From the NCBI RefSeq assembly GCF_000275845.1, contig NW_006766886.1, positions 295,573 to 359,572 on the forward strand: DNA of 64,000 nt, given 5' to 3'. Within the stretch, counting starts at the first letter, position 1. The number at the start of each line of letters is the position of its first letter. A program made the position numbers and the translations under genes. Shown piece by piece: positions 53,772 through 64,000 of this stretch. The DNA is from Dichomitus squalens LYAD-421 SS1. Its lineage: Eukaryota; Basidiomycota; Agaricomycetes; Polyporales; Polyporaceae. A model generated the notes under the pieces. That model was not told the DNA's origin. It ran no database searches and saw nothing but the letters and a program-made list of their open reading frames with translations.

Positions 53772-55411
53772 ATGGCAGCGCCGCCTCCGCCGACCCCAAA
53801 ACACCTCATTCGCAGCCACGGCACGCAAGTCAACGTCGTCTGCTTCTCGGACGACAACGAGCGGATATACTCGGGCGATGCAGCGGGCACCGTGGTGGTG
53901 ACCTCCACGCGGAGCCTGCGGGCGATCGCGACGTGGAAGGCGCACACGGACGGCTTGCTCGGAGTCCAGGAATGGGAGGCCCAGATCATCACGTCCGTTC
54001 GTGCACTCGACACCAGAATGATGACCGTAACGTAGAACTGACGTGCACTCACTCTTACCGTTGCTCGCGGCGCGCTAGACATGGGCGAGATAACAAGCTG
54101 CACGTCTGGAAGGCGGTCGGCGAGCCATCGCGCATCCCCGGGGGTTCGGCGGCCTTGCCTGGACTGCAGGCCCCGGAGCTGTGTTACTCCATGGACGTGA
54201 ACGCGCTCAACTACTGCCGCTTTTCCTTGCTCTCGCTCCGGAGGGACGGGCGGGCGGCGGACCGGCACGCGCTCATCGCCGTCCCCAACCTGGTCGAGTC
54301 TGCCCACGTACGTGTCGCGTGGAGTGGGCCGGTCGTCTCGAGGGCTGAAATCGCACTGGGGCACAGGCGGACGTGTGGACGCTCCCGGGAAAGCAGCGGC
54401 TGCATGCCGCGATAGGGAAGGCAGGGCGGGAACAAGAACAAGAACAAGCCGCCTCGGACGGGCGGGGCGTCCGTAATCCCATCGGTGGGTTCCTCCTGCT
54501 CTCTCCTGTGTCCCGCTTTTCTGCCCGGACGTGTGCATCAGTATGCTGATCGTCTGGACGTACTGTTGCGGCAGGCATCATCATGTCTATGCACCTCTTC
54601 ATGGTGCCCCACCCCCACTCGGCGGGCCGTTCCCGGCTGCGGCTCCTATGCGGGTACGAGAACGGGAGCGTCACGATGCGGGAATACGCTGGGGATAAGG
54701 AAATATCTATCGAAGGCCGAGGATGGGACGTCCTATGGTCCGTAAGGCTTCATGTGGAATCCGGTAGGTGTCATTGGGTCGGACACGTGCGTGCCCCGTG
54801 AAAGCTCATGCAAGTATGAACAGTAATGGCTATGACGGTGTCCAGAGATGGTACCTTCGCGTTGTCGGTCTCGGCTGACCATCTCGTCGGGCGGTACGAC
54901 CTCGTCGTAAGTACTGCTTGTAATCGCTTGTGATGGGGGCGCGCATTGAAGCCGTTGACGCTGCAGGAGGCCGAACGAGCTGAATCACTGAACACCGCAT
55001 GCGTGGCTCACAGGACAAAGCACCCCGGGAATGGGGCTGTCGGTATCCGTGATGACGGCCGTGTGTGCGCAGTTGGCGGTTGGGATGGACGGTACGCAAC
55101 TGCTCAACACACCAGCAGTGGTGATGATGAGACATCTGAACATGTCTTTGCGTAGGGTGCGGTTATACTCGACGAAGACATTCAAGTCGCTCGGCTCGCT
55201 CGTGTATCATAAGAAGAATTGCCAGTCTGTCGCGTTCGCCCGTTCTCACCCGGCGGATCTATTGAATACCGCTACAGTAAGTGCGGAGGGTTACGAGGAT
55301 GACGACGAGATGAGTGAGGCGGAGAAGCAGGAGAGGACGCGTTGGCTCGTCTCTGGGGGACAGGATAGTCGTGTCGTTGTTTGGTCATTGATAGACTTTG
55401 GCAGAACATGA
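53772..55411 (+). CDS. Asa1-like WD40-repeat protein (ASTRA complex)
   Basis: Fungal Asa1 and animal GNB1L are beta-propellers working with Tel2-Tti1-Tti2 in maturation of PIK-related kinases. Seven exons: 53772-53992, 54079-54307, 54367-54484, 54575-54763, 54824-54906, 54967-55091, 55156-55411; about 406 residues. Repeat units are visible: RSHGTQVNVVCFSDDNERIY with SGDAAGTVVV, HGRDNKLHVWK, LLCGYENGSVTMREY, VSRDGTFALSVSADHLV, GIRDDGRVCAVGGWDG, and the last RWLVSGGQDSRVVVWSLI. The last blade holds an acidic insert (EDDDEMSEAEK). Intron 1 uses a GTCCGT donor. The characteristic GIRDDGRVxAxGGWDGRVR block of Asa1 is preserved over the last splice junction. Confidence 0.85.
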
Positions 55412-55533
55412 AGCCCTCGTACCTTCACCCGTGCTCTTCTGTCTGAACTTGTGTGTTGCAAGCGTTAGACCGGCCACACACCCATTGCTGCACATGTCTC
55501 TTGCTTCTCCGAAGACGGAGAGCATGAAAAAGA

Positions 55534-55615
55534 TGTCCCAGGGAGGATTCGAGCCTCCGTCTTCACGGGCTTGTGTCTCCACAACGTGATGATCTAACCA
55601 CTAATCGACAAGGAC
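55534..55615 (-). tRNA. tRNA-His (GTG) with a short intron
   Basis: On the minus strand the sequence folds as a tRNA: acceptor GTCCTTG with CTGGGAC (one mismatch, one wobble) and discriminator A; D-arm around TTAGTGGTTAGA (B-box-like A-box region); anticodon stem TCACG/CGTGA with loop TTGTGGA (anticodon GTG); and T-arm GGAGG-CTCGAAT-CCTCC. About 10 bases between the loop and the 3' anticodon stem fit a canonical intron position next to base 37. CCA is not encoded, as in eukaryotes. Isotype follows from the anticodon; the intron limits are my reading. Confidence 0.7.
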
Positions 55616-56218
55616 GCGAAATGAATCGGCCGAGTAGCACCTGTATTGCTCAAGCTTTCTTTCCGGCCTACTTCCTCTAGAGCTCGCGTGACTGAGAACT
55701 ACCGCCGGATCTGAAACTGAACAAGGTTTTAGCCTCACCTGCTTGCATGTACATATGTGGCACTTTGCTTGTCATTTCGGCCTTCTTACCAACAAGTACT
55801 AGTGTACTGCTTGAACTGTCAACCCTCCTATCGCGTTCACTATGACTGTTCACGGTATTCTAGTGCTGCTCGCGCCTCCAGCCGCGAGCCGTGGCGCGGA
55901 GAACGTGTGTGGCATCACCCACGCCTGTCTGCGGGAGTGGGAAATTGGTCTCCGGTACAGTCATCATTGTTTCTCCGGGCTTGCGCCCTCGTGTCAAGCT
56001 CCATCCGATTCTCATCCTCGCGGGCATCTCGTTCGCTGACTGGCCGCAAATCTCGCAAAGCGCTCACGGACCACATCACGAAGTCGTAAACATTTGACCC
56101 CACCCGCACTTTGGCGGGCGATATGCGCTCTCTTCGTTGACGACCCCGCGCGACCAACATCCCCACCTTGTCCCTCCGATTGTCTGTCTTGCAGTCTTGA
56201 CTTCCGAGCGGGGGCGTT
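55616..56218. promoter_or_regulatory. intergenic region with upstream sequence of tRNA and arrestin genes
   Basis: About 600 bases between the minus-strand tRNA and the plus-strand arrestin-like gene. No clear control element apart from the tRNA's internal ones. Confidence 0.4.
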
Positions 56219-57745
56219 ATGTCCGTGACCTCCCTCTCTGCGTACTCGCAGTACTTCAAGAAGCCTGCCTTCACGGTCCACATCCCTCCTACGCTATATG
56301 TCGCCGGCTCGTCTGTCACTGGAGAGCTTGAGCTCGATGCCAACCTCCTCCGAGACGATGACATCGAACGCATATATGTCGAGTTGCAGGGAACACTCCT
56401 GACGTGAGTTCCCGCCTCATCTCAGATTGTTTGGCGCAGCTAAGCTTTTGGCATCACCTGATACGCTTCTTCGCTTGTCGGCTTCCTCCCCTCATGTCGC
56501 ATCGCGTGCGCATTCCTCGCATCGACAAACATGTAGGAAGAACCGCATTGCAGCAGATTCCCGAGAATTCAAGATAGTCGAGAACGAGTTCCTTCGGAGA
56601 TCCACCACACTGTGGGTGCGCGATGGCTCCGGACCCCCCGCGCTCGGGGACGTGATGAGCATCCCGTTTGAACTGCAACTTCCTACGGACGCGCCGCCGT
56701 CGTTCGGGTTCGAGACCTTCATGAACAACGCCCATATACGGTACGCCGTCGAGGTCACTGGCGTCAGAACGGCGACGTTCGCCGTCAACAGGACAGTCAA
56801 GTTCCCCATCGTCGTCCTCTCGAATGATCCGATCGGCAGTGGGACGCGCGCCGAGCTCAAGCTTGGATGGCCTAGCGAGTGGGGCAGGCTGAAGGTGGAG
56901 AGTGGCATCCGGAGGTATCCATGGGGCGATTACTCGCACGCGAAGATGGAGGTACGTTACCTCGCGCTCCCGTGCTTTCGCGCATCTGTAACCCGTCGAT
57001 CCGCACTCTCTTTCAGCTCATCGTCCCCCATATGGACACGTTCCCCCTGTTCACGGACATCCCGTATTCAATCATCATCACCGCTCTCTCCGCACCGGTC
57101 AAGCGGAAAGGAAACGAGGGCCCAGACAAGAACCTCTACCCACCGATTCCGCGCTCGGCGTCCGAGCTGGACTTTGAGATGCGCCGCTTTGTCGACATGG
57201 AGACGCCGTATAAGCCTTCGAATCCCGAAGAGCATGTCGTCGACATCATCTCCAAGGCGCATACACCGATACCACCGGTCGAGGTAGAGATCGGGGACTA
57301 CCTGTGGGTACCTGAGCAGGGGCGTCAGGACCGTGGGCGGTGGCAGCGGAGCGTGACCTTCCACTCGCACATGAATCTGTGGTACACTCCGACATTCCTC
57401 ACCGAGGAGCTCAAGATCAAGGTCTGTTGTCATCCTCACCAGTCCTGCTATATCTATCCTCGTCTAACATGTTCTACAGTACACGCTGCTCTTGCGCGTG
57501 GAGTTTCCTGGGTCTGGTAACGCCCTCCGCATTGTCATGCCCATTACGATTGGTTCCGGGGTCGAGACTTCCATACCGCTCGACCCGGCATCGCCCAAGA
57601 CGATTGACCTGCCTTCGTAAGTTCCTCAACCTCCCACGTGCCACGTGCATCCGAGTCTGGCGAGTGCCCGGCCTGATCGTCCATGCTTGCCCGTAGATCA
57701 TATTGGAATCCCGCCACCTGGACGGAGCAGGTCACAGCGCGGTAG
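56219..57745 (+). CDS. arrestin-like domain protein
   Basis: Arrestin-fold proteins in fungi act as cargo adaptors for ubiquitination and endocytosis. Five exons: 56219-56403, 56537-56951, 57017-57421, 57480-57616, 57697-57745; about 396 residues. The N-terminal sheet starts FKKPAFTVHIPPTLYVAGSS and VTGELELDANLL, the usual arrestin_N opening. Conserved features are SIPFELQLPTDAPPSFGFET, IRYAVEVTGVR and, in the C-terminal lobe, YSIIITALSAPVKRK and NALRIVMPITIGSG. No PPxY motif was found, so ligase recruitment may be indirect. Intron 3 has a GTCTGT donor. Family assignment at fold level is firm; the specific role is not known. Confidence 0.8.
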
Positions 57746-60304
57746 AATTTCTACCCTGGCTCCTGACATCCAGGAGCGCCAATTTCAAAGCGGCTGCCCA
57801 ACTGTCAAGAGCTACACGCTATCATACTATAGCCGCTCAATCGTAGTGAACGCTCTTCTATCCAAGAGAACGAGAGCGCCATCAATCGAACGCCAAACAA
57901 GCTATGTGCAATGTCATTCTCGAGCGGGAGGAAGGGAGTCACTGCATGATCTGTTCCAAAAGTATATCGTTGTTCGTCTGTACTATGCCCATCTCACTCA
58001 CAGTGTTTTCGTTCACCAACAGTCAATCACAGTAATGTTATTCCTACGTTATGTCACGATTTACGGCCGCACGTAATCCATATATATGCTCCAAGCTTCT
58101 TCATGAGGTTGTCAAGTACTGTAGGTAAGGGGTCGCCATGACGTCGCGCGCGCGTGCCTACAAATTACGTGCCCAGGCACGCCGTATTTCTCTGGTTCGC
58201 CGGGAGCCCCGAGGTTGCCGGCGTAACGGTGGTAGTAAATGTATCGTGTGCGCGTGGCCGACGTTGATCTACGGTTTCTTGCCTTCTCGTCAGGGCGAGG
58301 CTGCCCCGGAACCTATCAACGGCTTACTACAAGCTGACATTGCAGCATGTTGTGGCGGTGAGTGACACCTAGCTTGTCGTCCCTCGTAATTCAGCGTACG
58401 TCAGGAAACACCATTTCGTTCGCGCGCGCCACGGCTCTCGGCTCAATCCAAAATGCCCCTGTCGCCGCAGACCTGGCGGGGCGCACAGGCAGATCTTCCG
58501 AGGTGCGCGCGGCGGCCTCTGTGACTGGACAAAACAGTTTCACTCGTGGTGCTGGGCCGGGCCAGGCTGGTGTGGATGACCCGGGTGGTCGCGGCGGAGG
58601 CTATCGACAGAACCGCGCGGCATTACTGCAACGATGCAGATCGCTCGGGGTTGACACAGACCTCGATGCAGTGCACTTTGGGAGGCGAGTGAAGCGAGGT
58701 GAAGATGTGTGAAGAGACGACATAATGTATGGTTACGTACCCGGACGTCAAAAGCTTCTTGGTGAACCGAGCGTGGGCGTCGTTTATCGCCTCACAGCCG
58801 AAGGCACGCAATATTGTGGAGCGACCTCCGTGCCTCCGAGAAAGGCAAGGACGGTCGCATATGCTTTTGGGTTTGGAAAACTACATAGACCTCACGTGCA
58901 TGAGTGCCGTGCAGGAGTACGTGTATATGCGTGCGCTGGAAGGGACGCGCGAGTGCGGAGCGCCCGCTACAATCACCGAGACAATGCATGAAACATGACA
59001 TTCATGTCCTTGTCCTTATCGAGGACATGGTGCCAGATGAACGGAGGAGAGCTCTGCCTCGTCGCGAGGTCTCGGGCAAGGCAAGAAGGGAGTGAAGATG
59101 GCGCGCAAACTCACTCTTCCGGCGCCGTTGAAGTACAAGCATCGCCAACGGCGAACATACATGCGTTGCGACTGACGGCATCCCGAAAGATGGCTTGCAA
59201 ATGGGCTTCTTTGGCCTCAGTCTTACCTCTTGAGTGCTTCTTGATCAGGGGGAAGGGGCCGGAGCGCGGGAGACTGAACTGTAAGGTACCGCGGTCCCAT
59301 CCCTGCGCCGCCACCAGTGCAGCAGCAGCAGCGGGAGCGACGGTCTTGGCATTCCTCGTAAGCCCACAGCATCGTCATCGCACAGGTCACCCTCTCGGAG
59401 ATTCGGAAGGCATCCTTGAATCACATTGGACCACGCAAGACGGACATCGATGCATGGGAGACCGTGGGGCCGAAGAACCACACGGGCGGTGATAGAACCC
59501 ACGCACGGTGATCCTGCGCGATGCACGATCCACGGCGGAACGCAGGCCTGCTTTTCGACGACAACAGCATCTGCACTTCTCTCCATGGACGCTGGCGCAA
59601 CGATCCTCCGGTCGGTACCTAGCAGTCTCTCCGCCACAGGCCGCGAATAGCGCCGCGGATGGAACAACTGGCATGAGGAATGGACAGACACATCTGCATG
59701 TTGAACGCCCCACAAACCCCGCCGCGGAAGCCTCAAGGGATAGCAGAAGCGCACGGGGCCATTGCGACGAATCAGCCAGGAGATGCGCAGGTGTGCGAGT
59801 GAGGAGTCATGGGGGCACAGCACACGAGTACTGCTTCGGAAAGTGCCTAGAGAAGCAGGGGCGGAGCAATGCCGGCAGACAGCGAAGACGTACGAGGGTA
59901 GCAGGATTTCCGTATGTAGGTACAAATACAAAACGGTTTGATTCGTGGGAGCCAGAGGCCGACGACACACGGACGCTGCGGGGTCGGAAGGTGTAGTTGC
60001 GGACGTTTGAATTTCGTGTTTCCAGCCTCCGGTCCTCCGACGCCGGTGCACCGGACGGAGTTGAAATGTTCACGGCGGCGGAGGCGGAGGAAGGTCCCGA
60101 GGGATTCCGTGGTGCGGCGCACACACTTGATATGTAAGTACTGTTGCGCAGGTTATGACGAAAGAGTCCTATCACATCATGCGCCAGCGCGGATTATCGC
60201 CTGACGAGTTGCGCGTCTGCGATGGGATTTGCGTGAATCGTGACCTGCAGTTGCATGAAAGGTACGGACGGAGTCAGCGCATCACATCTATGTTCGTACG
60301 CAGA
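57746..60304. other. 2.6 kb region; two possible unassigned exons on the minus strand
   Basis: Most frames here are short and unrecognised. On the minus strand, 59513-59425 and 59354-59227 can be joined by consensus-like sites into an open frame (WVLSPPVWFFGPTVSHAS, then GWDRGTLQFSLPRSGPFPL). This reads like protein but matches no family I know, and I could not extend it in either direction. It may be part of a gene that I failed to assemble, or a relic. Confidence 0.3.
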
Positions 60305-61251
60305 TCAAAGAAGGGCTATCTGTCTCATCGTGAGATATCGAGTAACAACCCGCCCTGGAGTGCGCCGCCCCCGCCATTCAGCACGTGGGGTGCGTATGGC
60401 GCGAGGATTGCACGGACCAAGGGCAGGGAGAGAAAGATATCCAGAGGCATGGCACAGAGGATTAGCACGTACGTGGGTTGTTCGGATCTCATTCAGTGGT
60501 CTGTTCTTCGCATTTACCGGCACACGTTCCATCGCGTCCAGCGTCGAGTCCGCGCCATCGATCACCTGGTTTAGGAACATCACAGTTGATATTTTATAGC
60601 GTTAGGCTTAGTGAAATCGAAGGCATTCTTGTCGACGAACCTTGCCAAAGATGGTGTACTTGCCGTCGAGGTGGGGTTGCTTCGCGTAAGTGATGAAGAA
60701 TTGGGACTTGTTCGTGTCGGGACCAGAATTGGCCATGGCTAGGATCCCACGGTTGTTGAACTAGTGGGTCATGGACGACATAGATGATCAGGTCAGCATC
60801 ATTTCGGGATGATGGGACACACCTTCAGAGTGGAGCGAAGTTCGTCGGGGAACGGCTTGCCCCAGATGCTCTGGCCGCCTTTGCCGGTGCCAGTCGGGTC
60901 GCCGGTTTGGATCATGAAGCCCTTGATATTCCGGTGCCAGAGGGTGTCGTCATAGTAGCCTGATGCACAGAGGGCAAGAAAGTTCTGGTGGACGGTACGA
61001 GAGCCAGTGTCAAGAGTGACCTGATACTGTGGACAGAGCGTATCGGCGTACTTCTGCAGTTTTGGGTACGGCTTCGCAAAATATCTCTACCTGGGCAGAT
61101 AAGAGGATATGTCAGTGCGGTTCGGATGCGGAAACCTGATGGCGCGAGACAAGCTATACTTTGATATCGCCATGAGTGGTATGCAGCGTGACTGACTAGG
61201 GGACATCAGCGACGGATGATGCAGTTCGGCGCAAGAAACGCTGCGCACCAT
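60305..61251 (-). CDS. PPIL3-type cyclophilin (peptidyl-prolyl isomerase)
   Basis: Cyclophilin of the PPIL3/Cyp10 type, a spliceosome-associated prolyl isomerase in other organisms. Predicted exons (minus): 61251-61249 (the ATG alone), 61195-61160, 61090-61052, 60984-60823, 60760-60641, 60565-60305. Spliced start is [13 protein letters not shown], exactly the family start. Then [72 protein letters not shown] and [15 protein letters not shown]; the catalytic Arg (WHRN) and the Phe/Gln cluster are kept. The frame runs about 45 residues beyond the normal end (RANPL...), giving about 206 residues against the usual ~160. A missed last intron (GTACGT follows TTH) or a lost stop could explain this. 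Confidence 0.82.
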
Positions 61252-61697
61252 GGCGATCCTGGGTTGGTTTCCCACAGCCTCGGTCGAGATAGCGAGGAGG
61301 AAGGAGAGAGATGGACGATGTTCGAGACGAAGGCGAATGAGCCGTGGCCGAGGGTGGTGTTTCCCGATCGACGCGATCGGTCTGCCGCGGGGTTGCGAAC
61401 GGAGGGCGCGTCGGCGGACGCGGGCCAACTGTCGCCGGGCGGTGGCGGTCGACGCGGATCCGGAGGCCCAAGGTGGTGATGGCCGGGGGATGGCCGGGAG
61501 GAGGGCCGGGTGACAGGAAGTGGGATGGGATGGTTCACTGCCTTCCCGTCATCAGCGCGCGTCCGAGCGATGAACTCTATAAATCCTTCTGGGCTGCTTC
61601 TCGCTCCGCCCTTTCCCTCCTCCCTACACGACAGCATCCACAACGCAGGGCCTCCCGCGACCCGCCCTCCCCTCACCGTCCGCGAACGTCCTCCGCG
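61252..61697. promoter_or_regulatory. bidirectional intergenic region
   Basis: About 450 bases between the divergent starts of the cyclophilin and G-alpha-like genes. 'TATAAAT' at about 61579-61585 on the plus strand could be the TATA box of the G-alpha-like gene, about 115 bases before its ATG. Confidence 0.4.
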
Positions 61698-63810
61698 ATG
61701 ATATCTACTCCCAGGCCGCCTTCCGTCCACTCTAGCAACACCGATGGTGACCCCTTCACCGCCTTCCTCAGGCCGCCCGCTTCCGAAACCGAACATGAAC
61801 GTGTAGCCAGGCTGCAGAGGGAGGCCGAGGCCAAGCGTATCAACGACAGCATTGATGAGGAAATCAAGGCAGACAGAGAGCGTTTGCGCAAGAGCAAGCA
61901 GGACATTCGCGTAAGTTGCCCGTCCCACGCATTTCCCCCTTCGCATGACGCGTAGCGCCGTGGTTACGATGCCCCAAGCCATGGGCTCGACGTCCGCTGC
62001 GCAACGGAGGGTCTCGCCACTGCGCTTCTAGCATGTATGCGTCGCCGAATCAGTTACTGATTCATTGATGCTCGATAGTTGCTCCTACTCGGCCAGGCCG
62101 AATCGGGCAAGTCCACCCTTCAGAAGCAGTTCCAGCTGCTCTACACCCCTGGCTCGCTTGACGCAGAGCGGCTATCTTGGCGAACTGTAATCTACTTCAA
62201 CATCGCCCGCCCGATTCGCCGTATCGTTGAAGCCCTCGAATCAACCCCCGACAACGACAATGATGAGGACGAATTTGCAGAGTTCACCCCGTCGGATCTG
62301 TTGCCTGCCAACCTTGCTCCTGTGGCCGCCTCCGACGAGAAGTCTCTTTCCCCCTCTGCGTCGAGCCTAGAGAAACAGGTCGCCGTCCTGCGCGCGCGCC
62401 TATCGCCTCTCTTGGCTGCTGAATCACAACTGGCAGATCGTCTCTCCGGTGGTGTTAATGTCTCTGGCTCCGGCAGGGGTAGCGTGTTTGTTCGCACTGG
62501 ATGGCAGTCACGGAGCAAGGGCCTCCCATTCGGCAGGGGGCGCGAACGAGCCACCAGCGGCGGTCGCTTCAGCTTCTCTGGCAATCGTGGTTCCACAGAG
62601 GACCGGGACAACGGATTGGAGCTCCAGGCACGGCGGGCCGATTCCGAGGAAGATAAGCTCATTCTCGAGATCGCGTCGATTTTGTATGCGTCCCAGGCGG
62701 ACATCAGGGAGCTGTGGGAGATGCCTGCCGTGAAGCGCTTGCGCGAGCGCAGACGTCTCAAACTTGAAGAATGGGCGGACTAGTAAGTACCTGACCGAGC
62801 CATTGCCGTGGTGCAGAGTTGCAGGACGAACGCTGATCGCTTTATGATAGTTTCTTGGACAATCTCGTCAGGGTGTCAAGCCCAGGATACGTTCCCACGA
62901 CAGGTATGCTTTCTATGCACTGGTATCCCAGGTTCCAGTTCACCAACATTGTGACTGTAGAGGATATCCTGCATGCACGCATCCAGACGATGGGTGTCGC
63001 CGAGCACATCTTCGATATGTCCGTGCATGGTCGAACGGTACGGTGGCATTTGTACGATGTTGGCGGCGCTCGCGGTCAACGGCATTCCTGGATCCCCTAC
63101 TTCGATGATGCGTACGTGGCAATATTGTAACCGAGAACCCCATTTTTGACGTTGAGTGTTCAGCAACGCGATCATCTTCTTAGCGCCTGTCAGCGCTTTC
63201 GACCAGGTGGGTCAGCTTCTGTTCATTCTTTGGAGCATGAATTGAATGTATGCGGCTTCGTGCGCAGTACTTGGACGAGGACCCGAGAACGAACCGAGTA
63301 GATGACTCGCTTCAGTTGTTCAAGCAGATCTGCTCGAACGTCTTACTCAAGAGGGCGCATTTGGTTCTCTTCTTGAGTACGTCTTGACCACGGACCATTG
63401 GTGCCGGAGAGCTGATTGGTATTGCCTACTGTAGACAAGACTGATCTTCTAAAAGCGAAGCTGGCGGCTGGCGTGAAAGTCAATAAGTAGTGAGTATATG
63501 CGCAAGCATCGTATTGTACCAAAGCTAACTTTCCTGTAGCATCACATCCTATGGCGATCGCGCGAATGAGTACGACGCGGTGGTGGCGTACTTTAAGGCC
63601 CACTTTGCTCAGGTTCACCGTCGGAACAACGAGAGCAACCGGGTGCTATTCACTCACCTGACTAGCGTTGTGGTACGAGTCACGTTGTTCATATCCAAGC
63701 AATGCACCGACTGACAATTTCTCTAGGATACGAAGGCGATGCAGAGCATCATCACCGACGTTCGCGATTCAATATTCCGTGGATACCTTAAATCCGCCGC
63801 TCTCGTCTAG
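61698..63810 (+). CDS. large atypical heterotrimeric G-protein alpha subunit
   Basis: Nine exons: 61698-61910, 62079-62782, 62851-62903, 62961-63111, 63164-63206, 63268-63376, 63435-63489, 63540-63672, 63727-63810; about 514 residues (usual ~355). Motifs: P-loop GQAESGKST (76-84); switch I ARIQTMGVAE with catalytic Arg330 and Mg-binding Thr333; switch II YDVGGARGQRHSW, where Ala360 replaces the GTPase Gln; NKTD (425-428); C-terminal THLTSVVDTKAM in place of TCAT. The N-terminus (MISTPRP) lacks the MGxxxS myristoylation signal and forms a long charged helix (about 32-70). About 130 Ser/Arg/acidic residues are inserted in the helical domain (from about residue 115). It keeps the guanine-binding elements, so it should bind GTP but hydrolyse it poorly. 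Expanded atypical G-alpha proteins are known in Agaricomycetes. Confidence 0.88.
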
Positions 63811-64000
63811 GCTCTCGCCCTTAATGCCTCGTCCACGATAACCTTATTATCCTCTCATGTCCCACATCATCCTTCCGCACACACGGGCTTCCGACTACTG
63901 TACCAGCACTTTCGTTTGCGGCTTTGTCTCACGCTGTCTATACGTTCTTTCTTTCCCTCCATCCCCCCTGAGCTTCTGTAGTCATCCCAGACCACTCCCC
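63811..64000. other. 3' flank of the G-alpha-like gene
   Basis: 190 bases to the window end; pyrimidine-rich, no gene visible. Confidence 0.5.

Overview
This is a stretch of a filamentous basidiomycete nuclear genome, most likely an Agaricomycete; a polypore-like species is my guess from the protein styles only. The evidence is about 18 protein genes cut by many short introns (mostly 45-70 bases, GT..AG), ASTRA, Ndfip/Bsd2, HET-domain, Zn2Cys6 and atypical G-alpha families as found in fungi, a Copia-type retrotransposon end, and GC-rich coding exons. No rRNA, CRISPR array or bacterial-type operon is visible. Every gene model was spliced by hand from consensus sites and reading frame, so exon edges are predictions.

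Left part (1-16 kb): the 5' end of a Copia LTR retrotransposon runs off the left edge (minus strand). Three relatives of one zinc-type alcohol dehydrogenase family follow: an apparently intact gene (1531-2987, minus), a broken first exon with an internal stop (4414-4625, plus) and a diverged nine-exon gene (14302-15940, minus). Between them lie a mitochondrial RNB-family exoribonuclease (minus) sharing a short intergenic region with an acidic/basic nucleolar-like protein (plus), an STK16/Env7-type kinase (minus) and a C3HC zinc-finger protein (plus).

Middle part (16-34 kb): a Bsd2/Ndfip-type ubiquitin-ligase adaptor, a HET-domain protein, trehalose-6-phosphate synthase (minus), a 3.4 kb gene-poor stretch, a SUN-domain nuclear-envelope protein and a C2-domain, proline-rich protein resembling cytokinesis proteins Fic1/Inn1 (minus).

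Right part (34-64 kb): a very intron-rich ABCC transporter (39 exons in my model), a 13-exon Zn2Cys6 transcription factor (minus), two single-pass membrane proteins (one with NPF motifs, one with an SH3 domain), an Asa1-type WD40 protein, a probable intron-containing tRNA-His, an arrestin-like protein, a PPIL3-type cyclophilin (minus) and a large G-alpha-like protein.

The genes look like ordinary scattered housekeeping and signalling genes, not one pathway or cluster. The most unusual single observation is the G-alpha-like protein: it keeps the nucleotide-binding motifs but has Ala where the catalytic Gln of switch II should be, carries a large insert in the helical domain and lacks the N-terminal myristoylation signal. 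I did not find a convincing new multi-gene system.
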